A stretch of DNA of 64,000 nt from an uncultured Pseudomonadota bacterium (GTDB taxonomy: Bacteria; Pseudomonadota; Gammaproteobacteria; Burkholderiales; SG8-39), in NCBI GenBank assembly GCA_903921325.1, contig CAIXPL010000016.1:1-64000 (forward strand). Direction: 5' to 3'. Shown here in pieces: positions 1 to 8,351 of the stretch; the stretch's first letter is position 1, and the number at the start of each line of letters is the position of its first letter. A program made the translations under genes and the position numbers. The notes below the pieces were generated by a model. It saw only the letters and a list, made by a program, of their open reading frames with translations, did not search any database and was not told the DNA's origin.

Positions 1-84
1 CACCAGCACCAGCACCAGCACCAGCACCAGCACCAGCACCAGCACCAGCACCAGCACCAGCACCAGCACCAGCACCAGCACCAG
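1..84. repeat. Perfect (CACCAG)14 hexanucleotide tandem repeat
   Basis: Fourteen uninterrupted copies of CACCAG fill the left edge of the window, and the array may continue beyond it. The unit is a multiple of three, so copy-number changes would not shift a reading frame. On the plus strand the three frames read His-Gln, Thr-Ser or Pro-Ala; on the minus strand one frame gives Gly-Ala after a possible ATG just outside the array. I cannot tell whether it is coding, for example the Pro-Ala tail of a gene entering from the left. Confidence 0.95.
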
Positions 85-143
85 CATTGCCGCGCATCAG
101 GCGGGTGCCAGGTCACCGCAGCAGTGCTACCCTCTGGCGCCGA

Positions 144-157
144 TTGACCATGATCAA
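144..157. promoter_or_regulatory. FNR-type operator upstream of fhs
   Basis: The bases read TTGAC-CATG-ATCAA, which on the minus strand is TTGAT-CATG-GTCAA. This is one base from the classical FNR/CRP-superfamily box TTGAT-N4-ATCAA. The centre lies 30.5 bases before the -10 element at 181-186, placing it near -42 relative to the predicted start of transcription, the usual class II activator position. A matching half-site pair with the same spacing lies before frc at 3472-3485. The regulator encoded at 2784-3422 is the natural candidate to bind it. Confidence 0.6.
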
Positions 158-180
158 TGTCGCGCGGGACCGTGCAAACC

Positions 181-186
181 TATAGT
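181..186 (+). promoter_or_regulatory. Predicted -10 element of the fhs promoter
   Basis: TATAGT at these positions is a good sigma-70 -10 hexamer. No convincing -35 is seen at the normal distance, which fits a promoter that depends on the activator site at 144-157. Transcription would start near base 193, giving a leader of about 70 bases before the fhs ATG. Bases 85-143 and 194-254 hold nothing else I can recognise. Confidence 0.5.
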
Positions 187-265
187 CCGCGCCAGACCTG
201 CCGCGGCCGCGTGCGTCGCGCTCGCGGCCGCGGCAAGCCATCCCCTTTCACCTCAGGAGTCGTTC

Positions 266-1936
266 ATGTCGTCCGATATCGAAATTGCGCAGGCAGCCAC
301 CATGCAGCGCATATCCAAAGTGGCGCTCGAGCGTCTGGGGATCGCCGAGGACCATCTGGAGCCCTATGGGCACTACAAGGCCAAGGTGTCGCTTGATTAT
401 GTCGACTCGCTAAAAGACCGCCCGAACGGCAAGCTGATCCTTGTCACCGCCATCAATCCAACCCCCGCTGGCGAAGGCAAGACCACCACGACCGTTGGTT
501 TGGGCGATGCCTTGAACCATTTGGGCAAGAAGGCCGTGATCTGCCTGCGCGAACCGTCGCTCGGGCCGGTATTCGGCATGAAAGGGGGGGCGGCAGGGGG
601 CGGCTACGCGCAGGTGGTGCCGATGGAGGACATCAACCTGCATTTTACCGGCGACTTCAACGCGATCGCGCTTGCCAATAACCTGCTCGCCGCCTTGCTC
701 GACAATCACGTGCACCACGGCAATGCCCTGGGCATCGATGTGCGCCGGGTCGCCTGGAAGCGGGTGATGGACATGAACGACCGCGCCTTGCGCGACATCA
801 CTGTCTCTCTCGGTGGTCCGGGTAATGGTTACCCGCGCCAGGATGGCTTTGACATTGTGGTGGCCTCCGAAGTGATGGCCATTTTCTGCCTGGCTACGTC
901 GCTCGACGATTTGAAGCGCCGCCTGGGCAACATCGTGGTGGCCTACAACCGTGAACAAAAACCGATCTATGCACGCGACCTGAATGCACACGGTGCGATG
1001 ACCGTGCTGCTCAAGGATGCGCTCAAGCCCAATCTGGTACAGACCCTGGAGAACAATCCGGCCTTTATTCACGGCGGCCCGTTTGCCAATATCGCCCATG
1101 GTTGCAATACGGTGATCGCCACCTCCACTGCGCTCAAACTGGCCGATTACGTGGTGACTGAAGCAGGCTTCGGCGCCGACCTGGGTGCGGAAAAGTTTGT
1201 CGACATCAAATGCCGCAAATCCGGATTGCGGCCGGATGCCGCGGTCATCGTGGCCACGGTGCGCGCGCTCAAATATCACGGCGGTGCGGATCTGAAGACC
1301 ATCACGCAGGAAGACCTTGCCGCGCTCGAGAAGGGTCTCGTCAATCTGGAGCGTCACGTGGAGAACGTGAGCCAGGTCTACGGCATCCCCTGTGTGGTGT
1401 CGATCAACCGGTTCAATAGCGATACCGCGGCAGAAATCGAACTGCTGCGCGAACGGGTGGCACGACTCGGGGCCAAAGTCGTGCTGGCCACGCACTGGGC
1501 CGAGGGTGGCAAGGGCGCGGCTGATCTGGCCCGCGTGGTGATCGATCTGTGCGAGCAGCCCTCGACAATGTCTTTTGTGTATGACGATGCCGACACCTTG
1601 TGGGACAAGATCGGCAAGATCGCGCGCAAGGTGTATCGAGCGAGCGAGGTCACTGCGGACAGCAAGGTGCGTGCGCAGATCAAAAAATTGCAGGAGGACG
1701 GTTACGGTCAGTTCCCGGTATGCGTTGCCAAGACGCAGTACTCGTTTTCAACCGACGCCAGCCTGCGCGGTGCACCCTCGAATCACTCGCTCAATATTCG
1801 CGAAGTTCGACTGTCGGCCGGTGCCGAATTCATTGTGATGGTCTGTGGTGACATCATGACCATGCCGGGCCTGCCCAAGGTGCCCTCGGCCGACAAGATT
1901 GATCTGGTCAACGGCAAGGTGGTGGGTCTGTTCTAG
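266..1936 (+). CDS. fhs: Formate--tetrahydrofolate ligase
   Basis: The enzyme makes 10-formyl-tetrahydrofolate from formate, THF and ATP in the cytoplasm and feeds one-carbon units to purine, formyl-Met and serine metabolism. The 556-residue length is normal for the family. The phosphate-binding loop PAGEGKTT lies at about residues 67-74, followed by the family's glycine-rich segment [15 protein letters not shown] at about 103-117. The ATG is preceded by AGGAG at 255-259. The reading frame is open upstream to the window edge, but the ribosome site and the promoter at 144-186 support this start. It shares an FNR-like promoter with frc downstream, suggesting joint control of formyl metabolism. 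Confidence 0.97.
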   Translation: MSSDIEIAQAATMQRISKVALERLGIAEDHLEPYGHYKAKVSLDYVDSLKDRPNGKLILVTAINPTPAGEGKTTTTVGLGDALNHLGKKAVICLREPSLGPVFGMKGGAAGGGYAQVVPMEDINLHFTGDFNAIALANNLLAALLDNHVHHGNALGIDVRRVAWKRVMDMNDRALRDITVSLGGPGNGYPRQDGFDIVVASEVMAIFCLATSLDDLKRRLGNIVVAYNREQKPIYARDLNAHGAMTVLLKDALKPNLVQTLENNPAFIHGGPFANIAHGCNTVIATSTALKLADYVVTEAGFGADLGAEKFVDIKCRKSGLRPDAAVIVATVRALKYHGGADLKTITQEDLAALEKGLVNLERHVENVSQVYGIPCVVSINRFNSDTAAEIELLRERVARLGAKVVLATHWAEGGKGAADLARVVIDLCEQPSTMSFVYDDADTLWDKIGKIARKVYRASEVTADSKVRAQIKKLQEDGYGQFPVCVAKTQYSFSTDASLRGAPSNHSLNIREVRLSAGAEFIVMVCGDIMTMPGLPKVPSADKIDLVNGKVVGLF

Positions 1937-2034
1937 CCGTGGTGCCTTCGCCAAAAACTGATTAGAATCCGCCTGCCCCTGGGGAGAGGGCAGCGCGGCT
2001 CCCCGGTTGCCGACCTGCCCAACCACTGACCGGG

Positions 2035-2787
2035 ATGACCTTCGACATGCTGATGCAAATGTTTGCCACGCACCAATTCTGGATCGGTCTTGGCACGATC
2101 TTCATCACCAATCTGCTGCTGTCTGGCGACAACGCCGTGGTGATTGCGCTGGCCGCCAATTCACTGCCACCCAATCAGCAGAAAAAGGCGATTGTTTTCG
2201 GCAGTCTGGCGGCCGCGGTCCTGTTGGTGGTGTTCACCATATTTGCCGTGACCCTGTTGCAACTGCCCTTTCTGAAAGTGCTCGGTGGCTGCGCGCTGCT
2301 GTGGGTCGGCATTCAGTTACTGGCCGGCGAGGAAGACGACGAGAGCGACATCCAGGGCCAGACCCACCTGATGCATGCCATTCGTACCATCCTTATCGCC
2401 AACCTGGTCATGAGCGTGGACAACACTCTGGCAGTGGCGAGCGTCGCCGAGCAGGTCACCGCCAGCATTGACGAATCGATTCGTCAAGCCACCAAGTATG
2501 TCCTGCTTGCGATGGGGCTGGGGGTGAGCATTCCGGTCGTGGTATTCGGTTCGGCCCTGGTCATGAAGGTGATGACCCGCTTCCCCATTATCGTGACCCT
2601 CGGCGGTGCGCTGCTTGGTTTCATCGCTGGCGAAATGATGGTGTCCGATCCGGCCACCAGCGGGTGGGTTGAACACACAGCGCCCTGGCTCGATGAAATG
2701 TACGTGGCGAGCATCGTGTGCGCCATCATCGTTGTAGTGGTCGGGACCTGGATGGCACGCCGCCACCAGGCCGCGCACGCGAACTAG
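2035..2787 (+). CDS. TerC/YjbE-family integral membrane protein
   Basis: This 250-residue protein of about seven membrane helices belongs to the TerC family, whose better-known members export manganese or other metals. Two acidic motifs in membrane segments are conserved: SGDNA at residues 30-34 and SVDNT at 127-131. They are joined by an acidic cytoplasmic loop (about residues 99-107). A -10-like TAGAAT is present at 1963-1968, and a GC-rich hairpin (arms 1981-1986 and 1999-2004) lies in the leader. The stop codon overlaps that of the convergent Crp/Fnr gene. The substrate cannot be read from the sequence; manganese is a family-based guess. Confidence 0.85.
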   Translation: MTFDMLMQMFATHQFWIGLGTIFITNLLLSGDNAVVIALAANSLPPNQQKKAIVFGSLAAAVLLVVFTIFAVTLLQLPFLKVLGGCALLWVGIQLLAGEEDDESDIQGQTHLMHAIRTILIANLVMSVDNTLAVASVAEQVTASIDESIRQATKYVLLAMGLGVSIPVVVFGSALVMKVMTRFPIIVTLGGALLGFIAGEMMVSDPATSGWVEHTAPWLDEMYVASIVCAIIVVVVGTWMARRHQAAHAN

Positions 2788-3422
2788 GACGCTGCTGCCG
2801 ATCGTGGCGCGCCGGCACGCCGGCGCTGCTTGAGCCGCGATAGCGTTTCCGGGGTCAGGTTCAAGTACGAAGCGAGTTCCTTGTTCGGGATGCGCCCGAG
2901 GAGCTCAGGGTGCTTGCGCTCGAATCGTGCCAGTCGGCCCGGCGCATCGAGCAGATGCAAGGTGATGGTGTGTGCCATCACCTCGGACATCAGACGCATC
3001 ACCTCGTATTCGAATCGCTTTTTGATGTCGGGATGGGCGTCGAGGAATTCGACCCATTGCGGCATGGACAGGTGGACCGCACGGACCGCAGTGACGGCGA
3101 CGATGCTGTAGGGCACGCTGGTATGCAGCCGCCATGCCGCATAGGACGTGTCCATGTCGGTCTCGGCGGCAAAGCGCAGGATCATCTCCTTGCCTTCGGC
3201 GTTGGACACCGACCGCTTGAGGATACCCTCGACGATGAAGAATTGTTCCATCGCCGTGGTGCCCTGATGCAACAGCGGGTCGCCCTTGCGATAGTCAGCC
3301 ACTTCCAGCAGCGGCTCGAGTGCATCCCAGGCCTTGGACGATATCTCCCGCAGGATCAGGTTCTGTTTCAGTTGCAACAGAACCGCGTCGCGACGTGGGT
3401 GACGCAGCAGCGGTAGACTCAT
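2784..3422 (-). CDS. Crp/Fnr-family transcriptional regulator without cysteines
   Basis: The 212-residue protein has an N-terminal cyclic-nucleotide-binding-type beta-roll (about 20-125), a dimerisation helix (about 130-160) and a C-terminal helix-turn-helix. The recognition helix carries E192-x-x-S195-R196, the ExxSR pattern by which FNR reads TTGAT half-sites. It contains no cysteine, so it cannot hold FNR's oxygen-sensing iron-sulphur cluster and must respond to something else. It is divergent from frc, with a TTGAT-N4-GTCAA box between them and a matching box before fhs. I infer that it regulates the formyl genes and perhaps itself. It could also be a global regulator that happens to sit here. 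Confidence 0.88.
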   Translation of the reverse strand: MSLPLLRHPRRDAVLLQLKQNLILREISSKAWDALEPLLEVADYRKGDPLLHQGTTAMEQFFIVEGILKRSVSNAEGKEMILRFAAETDMDTSYAAWRLHTSVPYSIVAVTAVRAVHLSMPQWVEFLDAHPDIKKRFEYEVMRLMSEVMAHTITLHLLDAPGRLARFERKHPELLGRIPNKELASYLNLTPETLSRLKQRRRAGAPRSAAAS

Positions 3423-3471
3423 GAAAGTCTCAGTTCCTTATAGGGCCGGAACAAAACCTTAGTCCCGTCCA

Positions 3472-3485
3472 TTGATCGCAGTCAA
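3472..3485. promoter_or_regulatory. FNR-type operator between the regulator gene and frc
   Basis: The bases read TTGAT-CGCA-GTCAA. The two half-sites are identical to those of the fhs box at 144-157 read on the other strand. The centre is 30.5 bases upstream of the -10 element at 3509-3514, the same spacing as at fhs and equivalent to a class II site near -42. It lies about 50 bases upstream of the divergent Crp/Fnr gene and could also mediate autoregulation. Confidence 0.65.
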
Positions 3486-3508
3486 GGAGCGGTTGCACAG
3501 CGGGCGCG

Positions 3509-3514
3509 TAGACT
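3509..3514 (+). promoter_or_regulatory. Predicted -10 element of the frc promoter
   Basis: TAGACT is a fair -10 hexamer and no -35 stands out. Its position relative to the operator at 3472-3485 copies the arrangement at fhs. Transcription would start near 3521, about 58 bases before the frc ATG. Confidence 0.45.
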
Positions 3515-3578
3515 CCGCGCTCACCAAAAGCGCCCCGCGGTCGCGCCGGATGCGCACAGTTTCTCATCGGAGAATGAA

Positions 3579-4838
3579 ATGAGCCAGGCTCTCGAAGGAT
3601 TTCGCATTCTTGATATGACCCATGTGCAGGCCGGTCCGACCGCCTCGCAGCTCATGGCATGGATGGGTGCCGACGTGATCAAATTTGAGCCGCCCAATGG
3701 CGACGCGACGCGCGGTCAATTGCGTGACGTGCCGGGTGCCGACAGCCTGTATTTCACCATGCTCAATTGCAACAAGCGCTCGATCACGGTGAACATGAAG
3801 TCGCCCGAGGGCAAGCAGGTGTTCACCGAGCTGCTCGGCGAATGCGACGTCATCATGGAGAACTTCGGTCCGGGCGTGCTCGATCGCCTCGGCTTTACCT
3901 GGGAGACGGTGCACAGCATCAACCCGCGCATCGTGATGGCCTCGATCAAGGGGTTCGGCTCGAGCGGACCGTACGCTGATTTCAAGGCCTACGAGAATGT
4001 GGCGCAAGCCATGGGCGGTGCCATGAGCACCACCGGCGTGCCCGATGGTCCGCCCTTTGTCACCGGCGCACAAATCGGTGATTCGGGCACCGGGCTGCAC
4101 CTGGTGATCGGCATCCTCGCCGCGCTGCATCAGCGCACGCGCACCGGTCTTGGCCAGTATGTGGAAGTGGCCATGATGGATTCGGTGATGAATCTGTGCC
4201 GCGTCAAGTGGCGCGACCATCAGCGGTTGACGCGCGGTCCGTTGCCTGAGTACTCGGTACATACCGAACAGGGCATGCCCTACACCCCGCGCGCGGGCAA
4301 TGATTCTGGCGGTGGCCAGCTGGGCAATGCGATTCATTGCAAGCCGCATGGCACCAACGATTACATCTATGTGGTGGTGCAGGAGGCCGTGTGGGAGGCG
4401 CTGGCACGCCGCGTCGGCGGTGATGCGCTTGCAACCGATGCGCGCTTTGCCACCATCGGCGAGCGCCGGCGCAATCAAAATGAAGTCTGGCACCTGCTCA
4501 ATGAGTTTGCTGCAAGCTACACCAAGCGCGAATTCATGGCGATCCTGAACGAGCTGGATGTGCCCTGCGGTCCGATCATGTCGACTGAAGATCTGGCCGA
4601 TGACGAGCATGTGCGTGGCCGCGAGATGTATGTCGAACTCGATCATCCGCAACGTGGCAAATGGCATAACGTGGGCATGCCGATCAAGCTGTCGGCCTCG
4701 CCAGCGGTGATCGAACGCTCACCGCTGCTGGGCGAACACACCGATGAGATTCTCACCCAGGTGCTGGGCTATGACAGTGCACGGGTCGAGCAACTGAAAG
4801 CCGCCGGTGCCTTCAGCGCGCCACCGAAAAAGAAGTAG
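3579..4838 (+). CDS. frc: Formyl-CoA:oxalate CoA-transferase (CaiB/BaiF family)
   Basis: The 419-residue protein is a class III CoA-transferase that closely follows the formyl-CoA transferase pattern known from Oxalobacter: the N-terminal segment THVQAGP, the CNKRSI segment near residues 64-69, and the catalytic aspartate D168 in the sequence GDSGTG. Such enzymes move CoA from formyl-CoA to oxalate, releasing formate. Oxalyl-CoA decarboxylase, the usual partner, is not in the window. The gene lies downstream of an FNR-like promoter and just before a formyl-THF hydrolase-like gene, so it may link formyl-CoA to the folate one-carbon pool. A different acyl acceptor is possible. Confidence 0.85.
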   Translation: MSQALEGFRILDMTHVQAGPTASQLMAWMGADVIKFEPPNGDATRGQLRDVPGADSLYFTMLNCNKRSITVNMKSPEGKQVFTELLGECDVIMENFGPGVLDRLGFTWETVHSINPRIVMASIKGFGSSGPYADFKAYENVAQAMGGAMSTTGVPDGPPFVTGAQIGDSGTGLHLVIGILAALHQRTRTGLGQYVEVAMMDSVMNLCRVKWRDHQRLTRGPLPEYSVHTEQGMPYTPRAGNDSGGGQLGNAIHCKPHGTNDYIYVVVQEAVWEALARRVGGDALATDARFATIGERRRNQNEVWHLLNEFAASYTKREFMAILNELDVPCGPIMSTEDLADDEHVRGREMYVELDHPQRGKWHNVGMPIKLSASPAVIERSPLLGEHTDEILTQVLGYDSARVEQLKAAGAFSAPPKKK

Positions 4839-4964
4839 GCAGCGCAGCGCCAAAATTGGAATCGATGGCGCCGCCGAGCGGGAAATCGGTGGCACGCCAC
4901 CGCGACACTGGCAGTGAGTGCGTCGCCGAACAGGAAGCAGGGCTCCCCTTCAGAGGTTCATGCC

Positions 4965-5897
4965 ATGAAAGTTGCAATCATCGGTCAGCAGGATTTCGGT
5001 AAAGCAGTTCTCGAGGCGTTTCTCGCACGTGGCGATGAGGTCGCTGCCGTGTTCTGCGCGCCGGAGAAAGAGGGTGCCCGTCCGGATGCGCTGCGCGTGG
5101 CCGCCCAGGCGGCCGGTGTGACGGTGTTCCAGTTTCCGTCGCTGAAGACTGGCGAGGCACGCGATGCGATGGCTACGCTCGATGCCGACATCGGCATCAT
5201 GGCCTTCGTGTTGCAGTTTGCGCCGCAGGACTTCGTCTCGATTCCGCGTCACGGCACGATCCAGTATCACCCATCCTTGCTGCCGCTCTATCGTGGACCG
5301 AGTTCAATCAACTGGCCCATCATCCGTGGTGACGCCAAGACCGGTCTGACGATTTTCCGGCCAACCGATGGACTGGATGAAGGTCCGGTGATTCTGCAAA
5401 AGGAAACACCGATCAGCGCTGAGGACACGCTCGGAACGGTGTATTTCGACCGACTGTTTCCGCAGGGCGTTGCCGCCATGCTCGAGGCGGCTGATCTGGT
5501 GGTGGGCGGGCGGCATACCGAGCAGGCGCAGGATGAGTCAAAGGCATCCTATGAAGGCTGGTGTCGCACCGCCGAGTCGCGCATCCAGTGGGCCAATCAT
5601 GTGGATTTTGTCTATGACCTGATTCGCGGCTGCAATCCGGCACCGGGCGCCTGGACGCTGTTCGAGGGCAGGAAGATCCAGATCTTTGATTCGCGCAAGC
5701 ACCTGTTCCGCACCTTTGGCGCGGTGCGCGGCAAAGTCGGCGAAGTGGCCGAAGTGGGCACGGAGAGCTTTCGTGTGACCTGCCAGGGTGGTCAGATCGA
5801 GGTGTTCAAGGCGAAGGGCGAGGACACAAAAAAGATCTCGGGGGCCGAATTGGCAGCCGCTCTCGGGCTCAAAGCGGGTTCAGCGCTGGGGGTCTGA
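4965..5897 (+). CDS. 10-formyl-THF hydrolase/formyltransferase-like protein
   Basis: This 310-residue protein matches the formyltransferase fold of methionyl-tRNA formyltransferase and, more closely, the hydrolase domain of 10-formyl-THF dehydrogenase. It carries the HPSLLP motif with H102 and the aspartate D138 in DGLDEG, spaced 36 residues apart as in that hydrolase. The asparagine normally just before the histidine in true formyltransferases is Gln100 here. There is no aldehyde dehydrogenase domain. I chose ATG 4965 because AGAGG precedes it and the protein then begins with the Rossmann strand; a GTG at 4914 is in frame. It probably forms an operon with frc and acts on 10-formyl-THF, but the acceptor (water, CoA or other) is unknown. 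Confidence 0.8.
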   Translation: MKVAIIGQQDFGKAVLEAFLARGDEVAAVFCAPEKEGARPDALRVAAQAAGVTVFQFPSLKTGEARDAMATLDADIGIMAFVLQFAPQDFVSIPRHGTIQYHPSLLPLYRGPSSINWPIIRGDAKTGLTIFRPTDGLDEGPVILQKETPISAEDTLGTVYFDRLFPQGVAAMLEAADLVVGGRHTEQAQDESKASYEGWCRTAESRIQWANHVDFVYDLIRGCNPAPGAWTLFEGRKIQIFDSRKHLFRTFGAVRGKVGEVAEVGTESFRVTCQGGQIEVFKAKGEDTKKISGAELAAALGLKAGSALGV

Positions 5898-5996
5898 GCG
5901 CAAGCGGCGCGCCATTGCGCCAAATGTCCTCGGCTAATCGGTGTCCAATCGCTTAGAATTCCACGATGCCTGCCATCGGCATTCACGGAGCCCCTG

Positions 5997-6815
5997 ATGA
6001 GCCTTGCCGAGTCGCTTGAAATTGCCACCTGCACCGACCCCGGGGTCGTGCGTGCGCATAACGAGGACTCGATCGCGGCCGACCCCGAAACCGGGTTGGT
6101 CGTGCTCGCCGACGGCATGGGCGGCCATAACGCCGGTGAAGTGGCGAGCGGTATGGCCACCACGGTGATTTGTAACGAAATCAATAATCGCACCCGTGCA
6201 CTTGACCCGCGTGTCGGCGGCAGGACCCGCGAAGAAGTGCACCAGTTGCTCATCGAGCAGATTCAGCGCGCCAATGTGTCGATTTATCAGGCGGCGCAGA
6301 GCGAAGCGCAGTTCTCCGGTATGGGCACCACGCTGGTGACCGCACTTTTCTATGACAACAAGGTGACCGTCGCGCATATTGGCGATTCGCGCATGTACCG
6401 GATGCGCCGGGCGCGGCTGGAATGCATTACTCGCGATCATTCCTTATTGCAGGAACAGATCGATTGCGGGATGATCACGCAGGAGCAGGCGCGCTTCTCG
6501 ACCCACCGCAATCTGGTGACCCGGGCGTTGGGCGTGCATCCGATCGTTGAAGCCGATTTGATTGACCTTGAAGTACGGCCCGATGACATCTTCCTGTTTT
6601 GCTCCGACGGGTTGAACGACATGGTGAGCGACGAGGATATTGAACTCACCCTTGGTACGCTGGCGGTCAACCTGCGCCTGGCCGCTCAGCAGCTGGTGCA
6701 GGCGGCTAACGATAATGGCGGGCGCGACAATGTATCGGTGGTCCTGGTGCGTATCAAACGGGATTTCGCAGCGTCGCGTTCGCTGCTGTCGAAATTGACC
6801 GCAAAGCTCGGTTAG
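5997..6815 (+). CDS. PP2C-type serine/threonine protein phosphatase
   Basis: The 272-residue protein shows the bacterial PP2C (Stp/PstP) motifs in order: N22-E-D24, the metal-binding DGMGGH at 39-44, IGDSR near 128, SDGLNDM near 202 and GGRDN near 241. It would remove phosphate from serine or threonine residues in the cytoplasm. The FHA gene follows after 12 bases, and then a CHASE2 cyclase, so this is the first gene of a signalling operon. No serine/threonine kinase is encoded in the window, so its opposing enzyme must lie elsewhere. Confidence 0.92.
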   Translation: MSLAESLEIATCTDPGVVRAHNEDSIAADPETGLVVLADGMGGHNAGEVASGMATTVICNEINNRTRALDPRVGGRTREEVHQLLIEQIQRANVSIYQAAQSEAQFSGMGTTLVTALFYDNKVTVAHIGDSRMYRMRRARLECITRDHSLLQEQIDCGMITQEQARFSTHRNLVTRALGVHPIVEADLIDLEVRPDDIFLFCSDGLNDMVSDEDIELTLGTLAVNLRLAAQQLVQAANDNGGRDNVSVVLVRIKRDFAASRSLLSKLTAKLG

Positions 6816-6827
6816 ACTGGAATTACG

Positions 6828-8345
6828 ATGGCGCGATTGGTTCTCACCGTTGATGGCCTGATGCTGCGGGAAATCCCGCTGGTGAAAGAGCGCACGACGA
6901 TCGGCCGGCGTCCGACCAGCGACATCCAGATCGACAACCTGATTGTCAGTGGTGACCACGCCGTGGTCGTCACGATCCTGTCGGATTCGTTTCTCGAAGA
7001 CCTCGGCAGCACCAATGGCACGTTTGTGAACGGCCAAAGCGTGCGCAAGCATTTTCTGCAAAACAACGACGTCATTGAGTTGGGCAAGTACTCGCTGCGG
7101 TATGTCAGCGATCAGGCCGAAGGGTCCGAGCCGCCGCGTCCGATCGAGAAGACGCAACTGATCGCTCCCGGTTCGATGGCCCTGGCGGGTTCGGCGGGTT
7201 CACCGGTGATCGTCGGTTCGCGTCCGGCCTATGGCGGCGGCGATACGCCGCTGGCCGGCATGGTTGATACCGGCCGCAATCTGGTGCTGCGCAGCGATGA
7301 CCCGAACATCGCCCATGAGACGCCGAATCAGCCAGCTGCGGTACCGGTCGAGGCGCGCGCCGCCCTACCCGCTGCAGCGCCGCGCGAAATTCAGCGCACC
7401 GTGCCGACCACGATCCCGGCGATGGCGGCGAGCCTGGCGAAGCCAGCCGCGGCCCCGGCGCCACAGAGTGCGACGCATACAGGCGTGCCCAGGCTGCCTG
7501 AGATACCCAAAGTGGTCCCGACCACTTCGATTTACCGTCCGGGTGCGCTGCCTTCGGTGGGAGGCGCACCGCTGATTCCGGTAACACAGCCCATCGGGGT
7601 GGCCGACATGTCGGTGGCCCCAATGGCGTTGCTTCCCCAGGCAGCGGCCCCCCGCGCGACACCGGCATTGGCCACGCCGGGCGCCGGGACAGGCAGCGCG
7701 CCAGCCGCAGGTTTGAACGCGACGCCAGGTTTCACTCAGCCCGTCCGTCCGTCCGCTGACAGCGTGGCACCGCGCGGGCAGACCATGCCACCGCCCGGTC
7801 TGAACCCATCGCCGCGCGGGCAAACCATGCCACCACCGGGTCTGAACCCATCACCACGCGGGCAGGCTGTGCCGCCGCCTGGCCTGACAGCGCCATCACC
7901 GGTGGTGAATGCAGCACCGCCCGTCCTCAACACCGCGGCGGCAGGGATGAGTGCGCCACCCTCCGCGCCGAATGTGCCGCCGCCCGCCCCCAATGCATCG
8001 CCCGCGGCCGGACTGCAGGCAGCGCCAGCACCGAATATGTCACCGCCGCATGCGCGGGCCCAACCGGGCGCGCCGCTGGCGTTGCGCGCCGCCGCCGTGC
8101 AGATTCTCAATGGCTCCAATATTGGGCTGGAACTTGATCTGAACAAGCCACTCACCACGCTGGGCAAGCCCGATGTGCAGGTGGCAGTGATCACCCGGCG
8201 CCCGCAAGGCTACTTCCTGATGCATGTTGAAGGCGACCGCCCCTTGCTCAATGGCCAGCCGCTCGCCGAACACGTGCATCTGTTGAACGACCACGATCTG
8301 ATCGACCTCGCGGGTATCAAAGTCGAGTTCTATTTCAAGGACTAA
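6828..8345 (+). CDS. FHA-domain protein with proline/alanine-rich linker
   Basis: The 505-residue protein starts with a canonical phosphothreonine-binding FHA domain (about 1-90) showing G26-R27, the S41-x-x-H44 pair and the S61-T-N63-G motif. A long Pro/Ala-rich, probably disordered linker follows (about 100-410), holding three near-identical 14-residue units at 315-356. A second FHA-like beta domain fills about 415-505 but lacks clear phosphate-binding residues. It lies between the PP2C phosphatase and the cyclase. It is likely an adaptor that recognises phosphorylated partners; the partners are unknown. Confidence 0.88.
   Translation: MARLVLTVDGLMLREIPLVKERTTIGRRPTSDIQIDNLIVSGDHAVVVTILSDSFLEDLGSTNGTFVNGQSVRKHFLQNNDVIELGKYSLRYVSDQAEGSEPPRPIEKTQLIAPGSMALAGSAGSPVIVGSRPAYGGGDTPLAGMVDTGRNLVLRSDDPNIAHETPNQPAAVPVEARAALPAAAPREIQRTVPTTIPAMAASLAKPAAAPAPQSATHTGVPRLPEIPKVVPTTSIYRPGALPSVGGAPLIPVTQPIGVADMSVAPMALLPQAAAPRATPALATPGAGTGSAPAAGLNATPGFTQPVRPSADSVAPRGQTMPPPGLNPSPRGQTMPPPGLNPSPRGQAVPPPGLTAPSPVVNAAPPVLNTAAAGMSAPPSAPNVPPPAPNASPAAGLQAAPAPNMSPPHARAQPGAPLALRAAAVQILNGSNIGLELDLNKPLTTLGKPDVQVAVITRRPQGYFLMHVEGDRPLLNGQPLAEHVHLLNDHDLIDLAGIKVEFYFKD
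7770..7895 (+). repeat. Three 42-base tandem repeats within the FHA gene
   Basis: Units at 7770-7811, 7812-7853 and 7854-7895 encode the 14-residue pattern PRGQTMPPPGLNPS. The first two copies are nearly identical and the third has diverged (AV for TM, TA for NP). They lie in the linker, in frame, so slippage would change linker length without breaking the protein. Confidence 0.85.
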
Positions 8346-8351
8346 GCCAGG

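Noticed and set aside
1-84. CRISPR array
   Set aside because: The repeats are six bases long with no spacers, and no cas genes are present.
410-1495. 361-codon open frame antisense to fhs
   Set aside because: It mirrors a strongly conserved gene and its translation resembles no protein family; long antisense frames are common at this GC content.
1963-2034. Possible yybP-ykoY manganese riboswitch before the TerC gene
   Set aside because: TerC/YjbE genes often carry this riboswitch and the leader has a GC-rich hairpin starting GGGGAG, but the conserved GUCAACAUAC-type element and the paired loops are absent.
3564-4667. 367-codon open frame antisense to frc
   Set aside because: The plus-strand gene is clearly recognised, and the antisense product is rich in His, Arg and Ala with no domain pattern.
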